Assembly: GCA_035938875.1 (NCBI GenBank)
Contig: DASZGL010000048.1
Span: forward strand, 1-18,887
Source: DASZGL01 sp035938875
GTDB lineage: Bacteria > Chloroflexota > Dormibacteria > Aeolococcales > Aeolococcaceae
Reading direction: 5' to 3'
DNA: 18,887 nt
Position 1 is the first letter of the stretch, and each line of letters opens with the position of its first letter. Position numbers and translations under genes: made by a program. Of the stretch, positions 8,126-15,891 are shown piece after piece. The notes beneath the pieces are model-generated. The model was not told where the DNA came from. It did not search any database and saw only the letters and a list, made by a program, of their open reading frames with translations.

Positions 8126-10609
8126 GACGGGACGGGTCTGCACCCGCCGCTGTTGTGCCCGGGTGCCACGTCCGGCGGGCTTGGGACGCTCCTCGTCGAT
8201 CTTGTTCCACGCCACCAGCAGGGTGCTGGCGTTGAAGATGGAGCTGAACGTGCCGGTGACGATGCCGATGAGCAGCGCCAGGACGAAGCCGCGTATCGAT
8301 GAGCCGCCGAAAAGCACCAGCGCCAGCAGCACGAAGGTGACCGTCAGCGCCGTGTTGAGCGACCGGGTCATGGTCTGCACCGTCGACAGGTTGATCACCT
8401 GCTCGAAGGTCAATCGCGGGCCGACTCGGAGATTCTCGCGAACGCGATCGAAGACGACGATGGTGTCGTGGATGGAGAACGACACCGAGGTGAGGATCGC
8501 GGTGACGAACAGGCTGTCCACCTCGCCGAGTGAGCTGAAGTGGCCGATGACCGCCCAGATCCCGGCGAGCACGAAGACGTCGTGGAGCAGCTTGAACAAC
8601 GTGCAGACGCTGAAGCGCCAGCGCGAGATGACCTGAGTTCGGAAGCGAACTGCCAGGTACGCGGCGATGAGGACCGATGACACCAGGACGAGGATGATCG
8701 CCTTTCGCACCAGGTCTGCGGCGATGGTGGGGCCGACGGTCTGCAGCTGCACCTGGTCCTTGCCCTGACTGTCCTTGGCGAAGCCGTAGTCGGTCTTCAG
8801 CTTGTCGACGATCGACTGCGCCTCCTGGATCGGCGACGGCAGGGTGCGGATGCTGAAGGCGTTGTTGGCCTCCGACTGCACCGTCGGCTGTAGCGACCTG
8901 GCGCCGCTGAAAGCGTTCTCCACGCTCGCCTGCACCTGGGACTGCGTCGCCGGTTTCACCAGCGTGGCGTCGATGCGGTTGCCCCCGGCGAAGTCGAGGC
9001 CGAGACGGAAACCCCAGATGAGGATGGCGAGGATGCCGGGGATGATGATCAACAGCGAGCCCAGGAAGTACCAGTTGCGCGTGCGCACGATGTCGAAGCG
9101 GCCGGTCGGCGGCTTCTCCGCGTACTCCTCGTGGATCTGTGTGTAGAGACGCGGGTTGCGCGTTCTTCGCCAATTGAGAGCCACGTTGAAGAGCGACTGG
9201 GTGATGAGGATGGCGCTGAACATCGACACGGCAACGCCGAGGAACAGCGTCAGCGCGAATCCCTTGACCACACTGCTGCCCAGGGCATAGAGGACCGCGC
9301 AGGCGATCATCGTCGAGATGTTGCTGTCACGGATCGCCGGCCAGGCGCGTTTGAACCCGGACTCGACGGCGAGCCCGATGCTCCTCCCATGGCGCAGCTC
9401 GTCACGCGTTCGTTCGAATATCAGCACGTTGGCGTCGACCGCCATGCCGACGCTGAGCACGAAGCCGGCGAGTCCCGCCAGAGTCACCGTCACCGGGATC
9501 AGCTTGTACAGCGCCAGGACGATGAGCGTGTAGAACACCAGGGCGACGCTGGCCAACAGCCCGGGGAATCGGTAGTAGCCGATCATGAAGATCACCACGA
9601 TGATCAGGCCCACGCCACCGGCGATGAGGCTGCGGCGCACCGTGTCCTGACCGAGGGTGGCGCTGACCTCGGTTGCCTGCACCGTGGCGATGTCGGCCGG
9701 CAGAGCACCGGCGGAGATCTGATCGGCGAGGCTTTGTGCCGTCTGCTGCGTGAAGCCGCCGGTGATCTCGGTGCTGCTGCTCGACGGCGAGATGACGTTG
9801 GGGGCGGTGATGATCTGGTTGTCGAGGAAGATGGCGACCTTGTTCTGCGCGCTTCCCTGCGTCTGCGCGGCCGCGGCGGTGGTGATCGCCGACCACTCGT
9901 TGGCGCCGTCGCCGTCGAAGTTGATGGTCACCGCCCACGTTTGCTGGGTAGTGTCGAATGTGATGTCGGCCTTGGTGACGTTCGACGCCTGCAGCTTGTT
10001 GTCGATCTTCCAGTGGAAACCTGTCGGGTACAGCGACGTGTTGCTGAACTGGTTGGTGTCGAACAGGCCGCCGGCGCACGTGCCGTCGGGCAGGCGCGTG
10101 CCACCCTGGTCGAGGATGAAGTTGCAGTCTGGAGTGGGCGCACCGGCGACCGCGGTGGCGAAGTAGAGCTTGGCGGTGGTGCCGATGACCTGCCGCGCCT
10201 TGGCGATGTCGACGCCGGGGAGCTGGACGAGCACCTGGTCGCTGCCCTGCGCCTGGACCGTCGACTCGGCGACGCCGAGACCGTTGACGCGCTGCTCGAG
10301 GACGGTGATCGTCCCCTTCTGCGCGTCGGCGACGTTGGCGTTCGCCGGCAGCCCGCGACGGCAGCCGGAGTTGGCCGGGTCGTTGGGACCTTTGCAGATC
10401 GCCACCACGACCTCCGTGCCACCCTGGAGGTCGAGGCCCTTGTGGATGAACAGGTCGAAGCTGCCGATGTGCGGGTTGCGCTTCAGCTTGTCGCTCAACC
10501 CTTTGTGCTCGACGAAGAAGCGATACGTGTAGCTGTAGGTGTCGATGAAAAGGGCGCCGAGGATGATCACGATGACGGCGCCGATCCACCAGCGGTTAAG
10601 CCGGATCAC
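8123..10609 (-). CDS. secDF: Fused protein translocase subunit SecDF
   Basis: A single 828-residue protein joins SecD and SecF. The SecD half has TM1 (about 8-26), a large extracytoplasmic P1 domain (about 50-320, with the GLDLQGG motif at 58-64), and TM2-6 between about 328 and 470, including VDANVLIFER (391-400). The SecF half has a first TM at about 514-533, LGLDFAGG (536-543), a smaller periplasmic-type domain, then TMs between 636 and 796 with SIHDTIVVFDRVREN (712-726). Twelve membrane segments are expected. SecDF uses the proton-motive force to help pull preproteins through SecYEG. It starts at a GTG overlapping the tgt stop (GTGA). The yajC gene often found between tgt and secD is absent. 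The basic tail after residue 803 is cytoplasmic. Confidence 0.96.
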   Translation of the reverse strand: MIRLNRWWIGAVIVIILGALFIDTYSYTYRFFVEHKGLSDKLKRNPHIGSFDLFIHKGLDLQGGTEVVVAICKGPNDPANSGCRRGLPANANVADAQKGTITVLEQRVNGLGVAESTVQAQGSDQVLVQLPGVDIAKARQVIGTTAKLYFATAVAGAPTPDCNFILDQGGTRLPDGTCAGGLFDTNQFSNTSLYPTGFHWKIDNKLQASNVTKADITFDTTQQTWAVTINFDGDGANEWSAITTAAAAQTQGSAQNKVAIFLDNQIITAPNVISPSSSSTEITGGFTQQTAQSLADQISAGALPADIATVQATEVSATLGQDTVRRSLIAGGVGLIIVVIFMIGYYRFPGLLASVALVFYTLIVLALYKLIPVTVTLAGLAGFVLSVGMAVDANVLIFERTRDELRHGRSIGLAVESGFKRAWPAIRDSNISTMIACAVLYALGSSVVKGFALTLFLGVAVSMFSAILITQSLFNVALNWRRTRNPRLYTQIHEEYAEKPPTGRFDIVRTRNWYFLGSLLIIIPGILAILIWGFRLGLDFAGGNRIDATLVKPATQSQVQASVENAFSGARSLQPTVQSEANNAFSIRTLPSPIQEAQSIVDKLKTDYGFAKDSQGKDQVQLQTVGPTIAADLVRKAIILVLVSSVLIAAYLAVRFRTQVISRWRFSVCTLFKLLHDVFVLAGIWAVIGHFSSLGEVDSLFVTAILTSVSFSIHDTIVVFDRVRENLRVGPRLTFEQVINLSTVQTMTRSLNTALTVTFVLLALVLFGGSSIRGFVLALLIGIVTGTFSSIFNASTLLVAWNKIDEERPKPAGRGTRAQQRRVQTRPV

Positions 10610-11739
10610 GGCGGCGAAGTGTAGCCGCTGAGAGCGAGCACCACCCCTTTGTGGTATTCGGCGAACCGCGACGCGGCGATCGCCTCACGCGCCCCGGCCA
10701 TCAGCGCACCGAGGTGGGTCAGGTTGTGCACGCTGAGCAGCCGCGCAGCCAGGATCTCGCCGGCGGCGAACAGGTGGCGGAGGTAGGCGCGGCTGAAGCG
10801 CGAGCAGGCAGCGCAGCCGCAGCCGTCCTCCAGGGGCCGCAGGTCGTCGCGGTACTGCGCACGCCGCAGGCTGAGCCGCCCCGCCCTGACCAGAGCGGTG
10901 CCGTTGCGCGCCAGCCGGGTGGGCAGGACGCAGTCGAAGAGGTCGACACCGGCGCCGACCATGGCGAGGAGCTCCGCGTCGGTCCCCAATCCCATGACGT
11001 AGCGGGGCAATGGCTCGGGAATTTCGAAAAGGCAGGCGCGAGCCATCGCCTCCATCACCTGGGGCGGCTCGCCGAGGGCCAGGCCGCCGATGGCGACGCC
11101 GTCGAAGCCGAGCCCGGCGACATGGCGCGCCGACGAGGTGCGCAGCGCGGGGTCGAAGCCGCCCTGGGCGATGCCGAAGAGCAGGCGGCCGGCACCCGGA
11201 TGAGCTGCGCGGCAGCGCTCCGCCCAGCGGTGAGTTCGCTCGGTGGCGTCGGCAACGACATCAGCCGGGGCTCCGTAGGCGACCGGTTGGTCGAGGCACA
11301 TGACGATGTCGGCGCCGAGCCTCGCCTGGTGCTGGATCACCTGTTCCGGGCTGAGGCGCAGCCGGCTGCCGTCGTAAGGTGAGACGAACGTCGCTCCGCC
11401 GTCGTCGAACGCGGCGACACCGTCGAGGCTCACCAGCTGGTAGCCGCCGGAGTCGGTCAGGATGGGCCCGTCCCACCCCATGAACGCGTGGATGCCGCCG
11501 GCTCGCTCGATCAGCTCCACACCGGGTCTGAGCGCGAGGTGGTAGGCGTTGCAGAGGATGATGTCGGCGCCCGCCGGGCGGATCTCGTCGGGGTGCAGCG
11601 CCTTCACCGAGGCGTGTGTCCCCACCGGCATGAAGCCGGGGACGCGCACATCTCCGTGCGCGGTGTGCAGCACACCGCTCCTCGCCGCGCCGTCCCTGGC
11701 GGTGATGCTCAGCGCGGGTGCAGAGGCGAGCCGGTTCAC
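10606..11739 (-). CDS. tgt: Queuine tRNA-ribosyltransferase (tRNA-guanine transglycosylase) Tgt
   Basis: A 377-residue TIM-barrel Tgt. Visible features are MPVGTHASVKAL, the substrate-binding LTDSGGYQ (Asp 96), GIAQGG, GGLALGE, and the nucleophile segment VDLFDCVLPTR with catalytic Asp at about 269. The zinc site is C307-x-C309-x2-C312 and H338. Bacterial Tgt swaps guanine-34 for preQ1 in GUN-anticodon tRNAs. It lies between queA and secDF; QueA performs the next step on the inserted base. The chosen GTG at 11739 overlaps the queA stop (GTGA); the upstream open frame to 11820 lies inside queA. Confidence 0.96.
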   Translation of the reverse strand: MNRLASAPALSITARDGAARSGVLHTAHGDVRVPGFMPVGTHASVKALHPDEIRPAGADIILCNAYHLALRPGVELIERAGGIHAFMGWDGPILTDSGGYQLVSLDGVAAFDDGGATFVSPYDGSRLRLSPEQVIQHQARLGADIVMCLDQPVAYGAPADVVADATERTHRWAERCRAAHPGAGRLLFGIAQGGFDPALRTSSARHVAGLGFDGVAIGGLALGEPPQVMEAMARACLFEIPEPLPRYVMGLGTDAELLAMVGAGVDLFDCVLPTRLARNGTALVRAGRLSLRRAQYRDDLRPLEDGCGCAACSRFSRAYLRHLFAAGEILAARLLSVHNLTHLGALMAGAREAIAASRFAEYHKGVVLALSGYTSPP

Positions 11740-12800
11740 GAGCGCCAGCAGAGCATGCAGTCGCCGAAGGAGAGGAATCGGTATCCGGCGGACAGCGCGT
11801 GGTCGTAGGCCTCGCGCCACCGCTCGACGCCGACGAACGCCGCCACCAGCACCAGCAGCGACGACCGCGGCTGATGGAAGTTCGTGAGGAGTCCGTCCAC
11901 AACTTGAAAGTGGCTGCCGGGACGGAGGTACAGGTCGGTGACACCGTGGCGCGGCGCGACCAGCCCGTCGCGCTGTGCGCAGGTCTCGAGCACCCGCACC
12001 GTTGTGGTGCCGGCGGCGACGACGCGGCCACCGCGCTGGCGGGTACGGCGCACCGCATCGGCCGCATGAACGGGAAGCTCGAATCGCTCCCGGTGCATGA
12101 CATGGTCGTCGATGTGAGCGGTTCGAATCGGAGTGAACGTGGCCAGGCCAACATCGAGGCGGACTGCGGTGACCTCGACTCCGCCGGCGTGCAGGCGGTG
12201 CAGCACAGTGTCGGTGAAATGCAGGCCCGCGGTCGGGGCCGCCGCCGACTGCGGCGGCGAGGCCGCGTAAACGGTCTGGTAGCGCCCGGCGTCGCTGAGG
12301 CTGCTGTGAATGTAGGGCGGCAGCGGCACCTGTCCCGCGGCCTCGAGCGCGGCGTCGACATCGCCGCCGGCGGCGCCGGTGAAGGTGACCGCGCGCGCCC
12401 CGGGGTGACCGTCGACGGGCTCACCGACGGTCGCGGCCAGCGACGGCGTGATGGTGACCACGGTTCCGACCCGAAGGCGCCGCGCCGGGCGCACCAGGCA
12501 CGCGTAGCCACCGTTGTCGAGACGTTCGAGCACCAGCAGCTCGGCGGCGCCACCCTCGGGACGCCGGCCGCGGATCCGCGCGGCGCGCACCCGGGTGTCG
12601 TTGACCACCAGCAGGTCACCGCTGCGCAGCAGCTCAGGGAGGTCGGTGAACGCCCGATCCTCTACTCCGCCACGCGGTGGGAGGTGCATCAGGCGAGACG
12701 CGTCGCGCCGGGGCAGAGGTGTCTGCGCGATCCGCTCAGCGGGGAGGTCGTAGTCGAACCGGTGGGCGTCGAGCGACGACCGCAGTTGACCAGCCGTCAT
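11736..12800 (-). CDS. queA: S-adenosylmethionine:tRNA ribosyltransferase-isomerase QueA
   Basis: A 354-residue protein beginning RSSLDAHRFDYDLPAERIAQTPL, with QueA landmarks DLLVVNDTRVRAARI, ELLVLERL, the PTAGLHFT motif, DVGLATFTPI, the HxE segment MHRERFELP and LSAGYRFLSFGDCML at the C-terminus. It transfers and isomerises ribose from S-adenosylmethionine onto preQ1-modified tRNA to make epoxyqueuosine. The ATG at 12800 follows the ruvB stop by 10 nt and gives the normal family length; upstream open sequence to 13220 is inside ruvB. The stop overlaps the tgt start. The ruvAB-queA-tgt order is common in Firmicutes and related groups. Confidence 0.96.
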   Translation of the reverse strand: MTAGQLRSSLDAHRFDYDLPAERIAQTPLPRRDASRLMHLPPRGGVEDRAFTDLPELLRSGDLLVVNDTRVRAARIRGRRPEGGAAELLVLERLDNGGYACLVRPARRLRVGTVVTITPSLAATVGEPVDGHPGARAVTFTGAAGGDVDAALEAAGQVPLPPYIHSSLSDAGRYQTVYAASPPQSAAAPTAGLHFTDTVLHRLHAGGVEVTAVRLDVGLATFTPIRTAHIDDHVMHRERFELPVHAADAVRRTRQRGGRVVAAGTTTVRVLETCAQRDGLVAPRHGVTDLYLRPGSHFQVVDGLLTNFHQPRSSLLVLVAAFVGVERWREAYDHALSAGYRFLSFGDCMLCWRS

Positions 12801-12810
12801 CGCCGCGAGC

Positions 12811-13869
12811 CTACCTGGCGTCGAAGAGCGACACCTGGGCGTCGCCGGCGGGCTGTCCGGGAACACCCGCGGGAACGGCGACACCGAGGTGGCGGTAGGC
12901 CCCTGCTGTGGCCAGTCGGCCCTGCGGCGTGCGGGCGATGTAGCCGAGCCGGATGAGATACGGCTCGACGACGTCCTCGACGGTGTCGGGGTCCTCCTGG
13001 ACGCTGACCGCCAGCGTCTGCAGCCCGACGGGCCGCCCGGCGTAGGCGCCGCAGAGAACGCCAAGCACCCGCCGGTCCATGTCGTCGAGTCCCTGGGCGT
13101 CGACACCCAGGACCTCGAGGGCGTCGGCGGCGACGCCGCTGTCGATGTGCCCGGCCGCACGCACCTGGGCGAAGTCGCGGGTGCGGCGGAGCAACCGGTT
13201 GGCGATGCGCGGCGTCCCACGCGAGCGCGAGGCGATGTACTCGGCGCCGGCGGGGTCGACGTCGACTCCGAGAAGCGCGGCGGAGCGGCGCACGATGGCG
13301 GTGAGCTCCTCGGTGTCGTAGAAGTCGACGCGGAAGGTGACCCCGAAACGGTCGCGGAGCGGACCGCCGAGGGTCCCCGCGCGGGTGGTGGCGCCGACCA
13401 CGGTGAAGCGGCGCAGCTGAAGGCGCATCGCCTGGGCGCCGGCCCCCTTGCCGGCGACGTAATCGAAGGCGTAGTCCTCCATCGCCGGGTAGAGAGCCTC
13501 CTCGACGGTGCGGCTGAGGCGATGGATCTCGTCGACGAAGAAGATGTCGCGCTCGTCGAGGTTGGTGAGGATGGAGGCGAGCATCCCCTGGTGCTCGATG
13601 GCGGGGCCGCTGGTGGTTCGCAGCTTCACCCCCATCTCGTTGGCGATGATCTGCGCCAGGGTGGTCTTGCCGAGGCCGGGGGGGCCGTAGAGAAGCACGT
13701 GGTCGAGGGCTTCGCCCCGCCGCCGCGCCGCCTCGAGAAGGATGTGCAGCTGCTCCTTGAGCGCCCCCTGGCCGACAAACTCGTCGAGCCGCCGCGGTCG
13801 CAGCGCGACCTCGGAGGCGCGTTCCTCGTCGAGCTCGGTGGCGTCGACCACGCGGGTGTCGTCGGTCAC
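12811..13869 (-). CDS. ruvB: Holliday junction branch-migration ATPase RuvB
   Basis: A 352-residue AAA+ protein. It has the RuvB N-terminal segment LRPRRLDEFVGQ, Walker A GPPGLGKTT (62-70), Walker B DEIHR (113-117), the RuvB hairpin/sensor GATTRAGTLGGPLRDRFG (159-176, with the arginine finger region), and a C-terminal winged-helix DNA-binding domain (VGLQTLAVSVQEDPDTVEDV; PYLIRLGYI). RuvB forms hexameric rings that drive branch migration with RuvA. The GTG start overlaps the ruvA stop (GTGA). The C-terminal tail after about residue 325 is proline/glycine-rich and probably disordered. Confidence 0.97.
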   Translation of the reverse strand: MTDDTRVVDATELDEERASEVALRPRRLDEFVGQGALKEQLHILLEAARRRGEALDHVLLYGPPGLGKTTLAQIIANEMGVKLRTTSGPAIEHQGMLASILTNLDERDIFFVDEIHRLSRTVEEALYPAMEDYAFDYVAGKGAGAQAMRLQLRRFTVVGATTRAGTLGGPLRDRFGVTFRVDFYDTEELTAIVRRSAALLGVDVDPAGAEYIASRSRGTPRIANRLLRRTRDFAQVRAAGHIDSGVAADALEVLGVDAQGLDDMDRRVLGVLCGAYAGRPVGLQTLAVSVQEDPDTVEDVVEPYLIRLGYIARTPQGRLATAGAYRHLGVAVPAGVPGQPAGDAQVSLFDAR

Positions 13870-14486
13870 GAGGCCGCCGCCATGTCGAGGCGGCGCAGCG
13901 CTTCGCTGACCAACGCGCCGACGTCCGGCTCACCCGGGAGCTGCGCCATCGCCGCGCTGACGGCCGAGCGTGCCTCGCTCTCGCGAAAGCCCAGGCCGCG
14001 CAGTCCTTCGATGGCGGCGGTCACCGCGTGGTGCTCGGTGACCGTACCCGCCTGGGCGTCGCCCGGCATGGCGAGCCCGTCGAGCTTGTCGCGCAGCTCG
14101 AGGATGACCCGCTCCGCCGTCTTGCGCCCGACGCCGGGGACGGTGGTCACCAGGGCGACATCGCCAGCACGGATTGCCTTCACCAGCGTCGCCAGCTCGG
14201 CGCGACCGAGGATGCCCAGCGCCGCCTTGGGTCCGATGCGTTCGACGCCGAGGAGGAGGCGAAAGAGACGTAACTCGTCCACGGTGTTGAAGCCATACAG
14301 CCGGATGGCGTCGTCACTGACCCCGGTGTGGATGTGCAGGGTCACGTCGCGGCCGGCGGACTGATGCTCGTGCAGCGACGCCAGCGTGCGCAGATGACAG
14401 AAGACCTCGTAACCGACACCGCCGCAATCGATCACCGCCCAGCTGTCATCGAGCGCCGCGATGCGGCCGTGCAGCCGGGCGATCAC
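13866..14486 (-). CDS. ruvA: Holliday junction branch-migration complex subunit RuvA
   Basis: A 206-residue RuvA: an OB-fold domain I (IARLHGRIAALDDSWAVIDCGGVGYEV), two helix-hairpin-helix motifs in domain II (LLLGVERIGPKAALGIL and TTVPGVGRKTAERVILEL), a flexible linker, and domain III (AIEGLRGLGFRESEARSAV) that contacts RuvB. RuvA tetramers bind the junction and load RuvB. The GTG at 14486 overlaps the ruvC stop (GTGA) and is the only usable start giving the family N-terminus; the frame upstream to 14612 is inside ruvC. Confidence 0.96.
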   Translation of the reverse strand: MIARLHGRIAALDDSWAVIDCGGVGYEVFCHLRTLASLHEHQSAGRDVTLHIHTGVSDDAIRLYGFNTVDELRLFRLLLGVERIGPKAALGILGRAELATLVKAIRAGDVALVTTVPGVGRKTAERVILELRDKLDGLAMPGDAQAGTVTEHHAVTAAIEGLRGLGFRESEARSAVSAAMAQLPGEPDVGALVSEALRRLDMAAAS

Positions 14487-15043
14487 GGCGACGTGGCGCT
14501 GGCGCGTGCGATGGCTTCGGCAAGTCGCTGTGCTACCGCGCCGCCGCCGGCCTGACGACGGGTGACGCTGGAAAGACGGGCGCGATGCTGATGACACACG
14601 GCGACCGCGCACGCGTCAGTGACGTCGTCGGACCCGGGGATGTCGTCGACCTCGAGCAGCGCCCGGGTCATGCGACTCACCTGCGCCTTGCCGGCGCCGC
14701 CCCAACCGGCGACGGCTTCCTTCACCTGCAGTGGGGTGTACTCGGCGACGGACACCCCTGCGCGGGCCAGCGCGCACAGCACCACGCCGCGCGCCTGGCC
14801 GACGCGCATCGCGCTGCGGCGGTTGCTGGCGAAGAAGAGCTGCTCGACCGCAGCCGCGCCCGGGCGGTGCGCGGCCACCAGCAGCTCGAGCGCGGAGAAG
14901 AGCGCCGCCAGCCGCTCGGCGTCGACAGGTCCCGGCTCGGTCTCGAGACATTCCGCGTGGATCAGGCGCAGCGCGCCGGGTTCGCCGTCGACGATTGCGA
15001 CGCCTGTCCGAGCCACTCCGGGATCGACGCCGAGGACTCGCAT
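14483..15043 (-). CDS. ruvC: Holliday junction resolvase RuvC
   Basis: A 186-residue RNase-H-fold endonuclease. Catalytic acidic residues are visible in GVDPG (Asp 7), VEQLFF (Glu 67) and GSDDVTDA (Asp 140 and Asp 143). The segments YTPLQVKEAVAGWGGAGKAQV and RVGQARGVVL are also typical. RuvC nicks junctions symmetrically after RuvAB branch migration. The ATG start is 10 nt after the yebC stop. The C-terminal tail beyond about residue 155 is longer and more basic than the minimal family and looks unstructured. Confidence 0.96.
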   Translation of the reverse strand: MRVLGVDPGVARTGVAIVDGEPGALRLIHAECLETEPGPVDAERLAALFSALELLVAAHRPGAAAVEQLFFASNRRSAMRVGQARGVVLCALARAGVSVAEYTPLQVKEAVAGWGGAGKAQVSRMTRALLEVDDIPGSDDVTDACAVAVCHQHRARLSSVTRRQAGGGAVAQRLAEAIARASATSP

Positions 15044-15053
15044 CCGCTGCGGA

Positions 15054-15812
15054 TCAGCTGACCGACTGGAGGACGTCGTCGGGGATCTCGGCGTTGGCGT
15101 ACACCTGTTGCACGTCGTCCTGCTCCTCGAGCGAGTCGAGCAGCCGGAGAACCGCCGGCGCCTGCTTGGCGTCGAGCTGCACCGACGTGCTCGGGTTCAT
15201 GGTCACCTCCGCGTACTCGACGCGATGCCCCGCTGCCTCGAGGGCGCGGCGGACCTCCTCGAAAAGCGACGGAGCTACCGTGACAACGACCTCGTCGCCG
15301 TCGACGCTGATGTCGCCGTCGGCGCCGACATCGACGACGTCGAGGAGCTCGATGGCAAGCTCCTCGGGATCACGCCCGGCAGCGCTGACGCGGATGACAC
15401 CCTGCTGGGAGAACATCCAGGCAACGCTGTTGCTCTCGCCGAGCGATCCGCCAACGCGGGTGAATAAGTTGCGCAGCGCCGCGACGGTGCGATTGCGATT
15501 GTCGGTGAGCACGTCGACGATGACGGCAACGCCGTGAGGCCCGTAGCCCTCGTAGCGGATGTCCTCGAGCTGGGCACCGTCTTTGCCGCCTACACCGCGC
15601 TGGATCGCCCGCTCGATGTTGTCGGCGGGCATGTTCACCTCCCGGGCCTTCTGGATGGCCAGGCGAAGGCGGAAGTTTCCCGAAGGATCAGCCCCGCCTT
15701 CCCGGGCGGAGACGGTCAGCTCGCGGGCGACCTTGGTGAAGACCTGGCCACGGCGGGCGTCGACTATCGCCTTCTTGTGCTTGATCCCCGCCCACTTGCT
15801 GTGACCCGACAT
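15054..15812 (-). CDS. yebC: YebC/TACO1-family protein
   Basis: A 252-residue YebC protein starting MSGHSKWAGIKHKKAIVDA, the family hallmark, with further blocks RGQVFTKVARELTV, NIERAIQRGVGG, IRYEGYGPHGVAVIVDVLTDN, GGSLGESNSVAWMF and a C-terminal acidic portion. The family was first described as transcriptional regulators and has since been linked to translation of proline-rich sequences. I chose the ATG at 15812, preceded by GGAGG at 4-nt spacing, over the upstream start at 15830. It heads the yebC-ruvCAB block, an arrangement known from Actinobacteria and Proteobacteria, and has its own promoter. Confidence 0.95.
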   Translation of the reverse strand: MSGHSKWAGIKHKKAIVDARRGQVFTKVARELTVSAREGGADPSGNFRLRLAIQKAREVNMPADNIERAIQRGVGGKDGAQLEDIRYEGYGPHGVAVIVDVLTDNRNRTVAALRNLFTRVGGSLGESNSVAWMFSQQGVIRVSAAGRDPEELAIELLDVVDVGADGDISVDGDEVVVTVAPSLFEEVRRALEAAGHRVEYAEVTMNPSTSVQLDAKQAPAVLRLLDSLEEQDDVQQVYANAEIPDDVLQSVS

Positions 15813-15847
15813 GAGGCCTCCATGACACACCGGCTCGGGGGGCGCGT

Positions 15848-15861
15848 CGAACAGACGTTCA
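15848..15861. promoter_or_regulatory. SOS-box-like LexA operator
   Basis: The plus strand reads CGAACAGACGTTCA. The Gram-positive SOS box is CGAACRNRYGTTYC, and 13 of 14 positions fit; the GAAC-N4-GTTC core is perfect. The site lies directly downstream of the -10 and covers the predicted transcription start of the yebC-ruvCAB operon, where a bound repressor would block initiation. ruvAB is LexA-controlled in several bacteria. That LexA binds here is inferred; no lexA gene is in the window. Confidence 0.65.
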
Positions 15862-15862
15862 G

Positions 15863-15891
15863 ATTCTACCGGGGCGAATGAAGACAGTCTA
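15863..15891 (-). promoter_or_regulatory. Promoter of the yebC-ruvCAB-queA-tgt-secDF operon
   Basis: On the minus strand a -35 hexamer TAGACT (15891-15886, four of six to TTGACA) and a -10 hexamer TAGAAT (15868-15863, five of six to TATAAT) are separated by exactly 17 bp. The -35 overlaps the tyrS stop codon. Transcription would begin near 15856, giving a leader of about 44 nt that includes the yebC GGAGG. The tyrS-yebC gap of 76 nt contains nothing else. Confidence 0.7.

Noticed and set aside
7836..9173. Minus-strand frame of 445 codons across rimP and secDF
   Set aside because: It is a second frame of the same strand, rich in Arg, His and Pro, and conflicts with the well-supported rimP and secDF frames.
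9131..10624. Plus-strand open frame of 497 codons opposite secDF
   Set aside because: It is antisense to an unmistakable SecDF. Its translation is rich in Asp, Arg, Gly and Val with no recognisable domain, as expected when a high-GC gene is read on the other strand.
12889..14364. Plus-strand open frame of 491 codons opposite ruvB and ruvA
   Set aside because: Shadow of two real genes with full catalytic motifs; no start signals or family resemblance.
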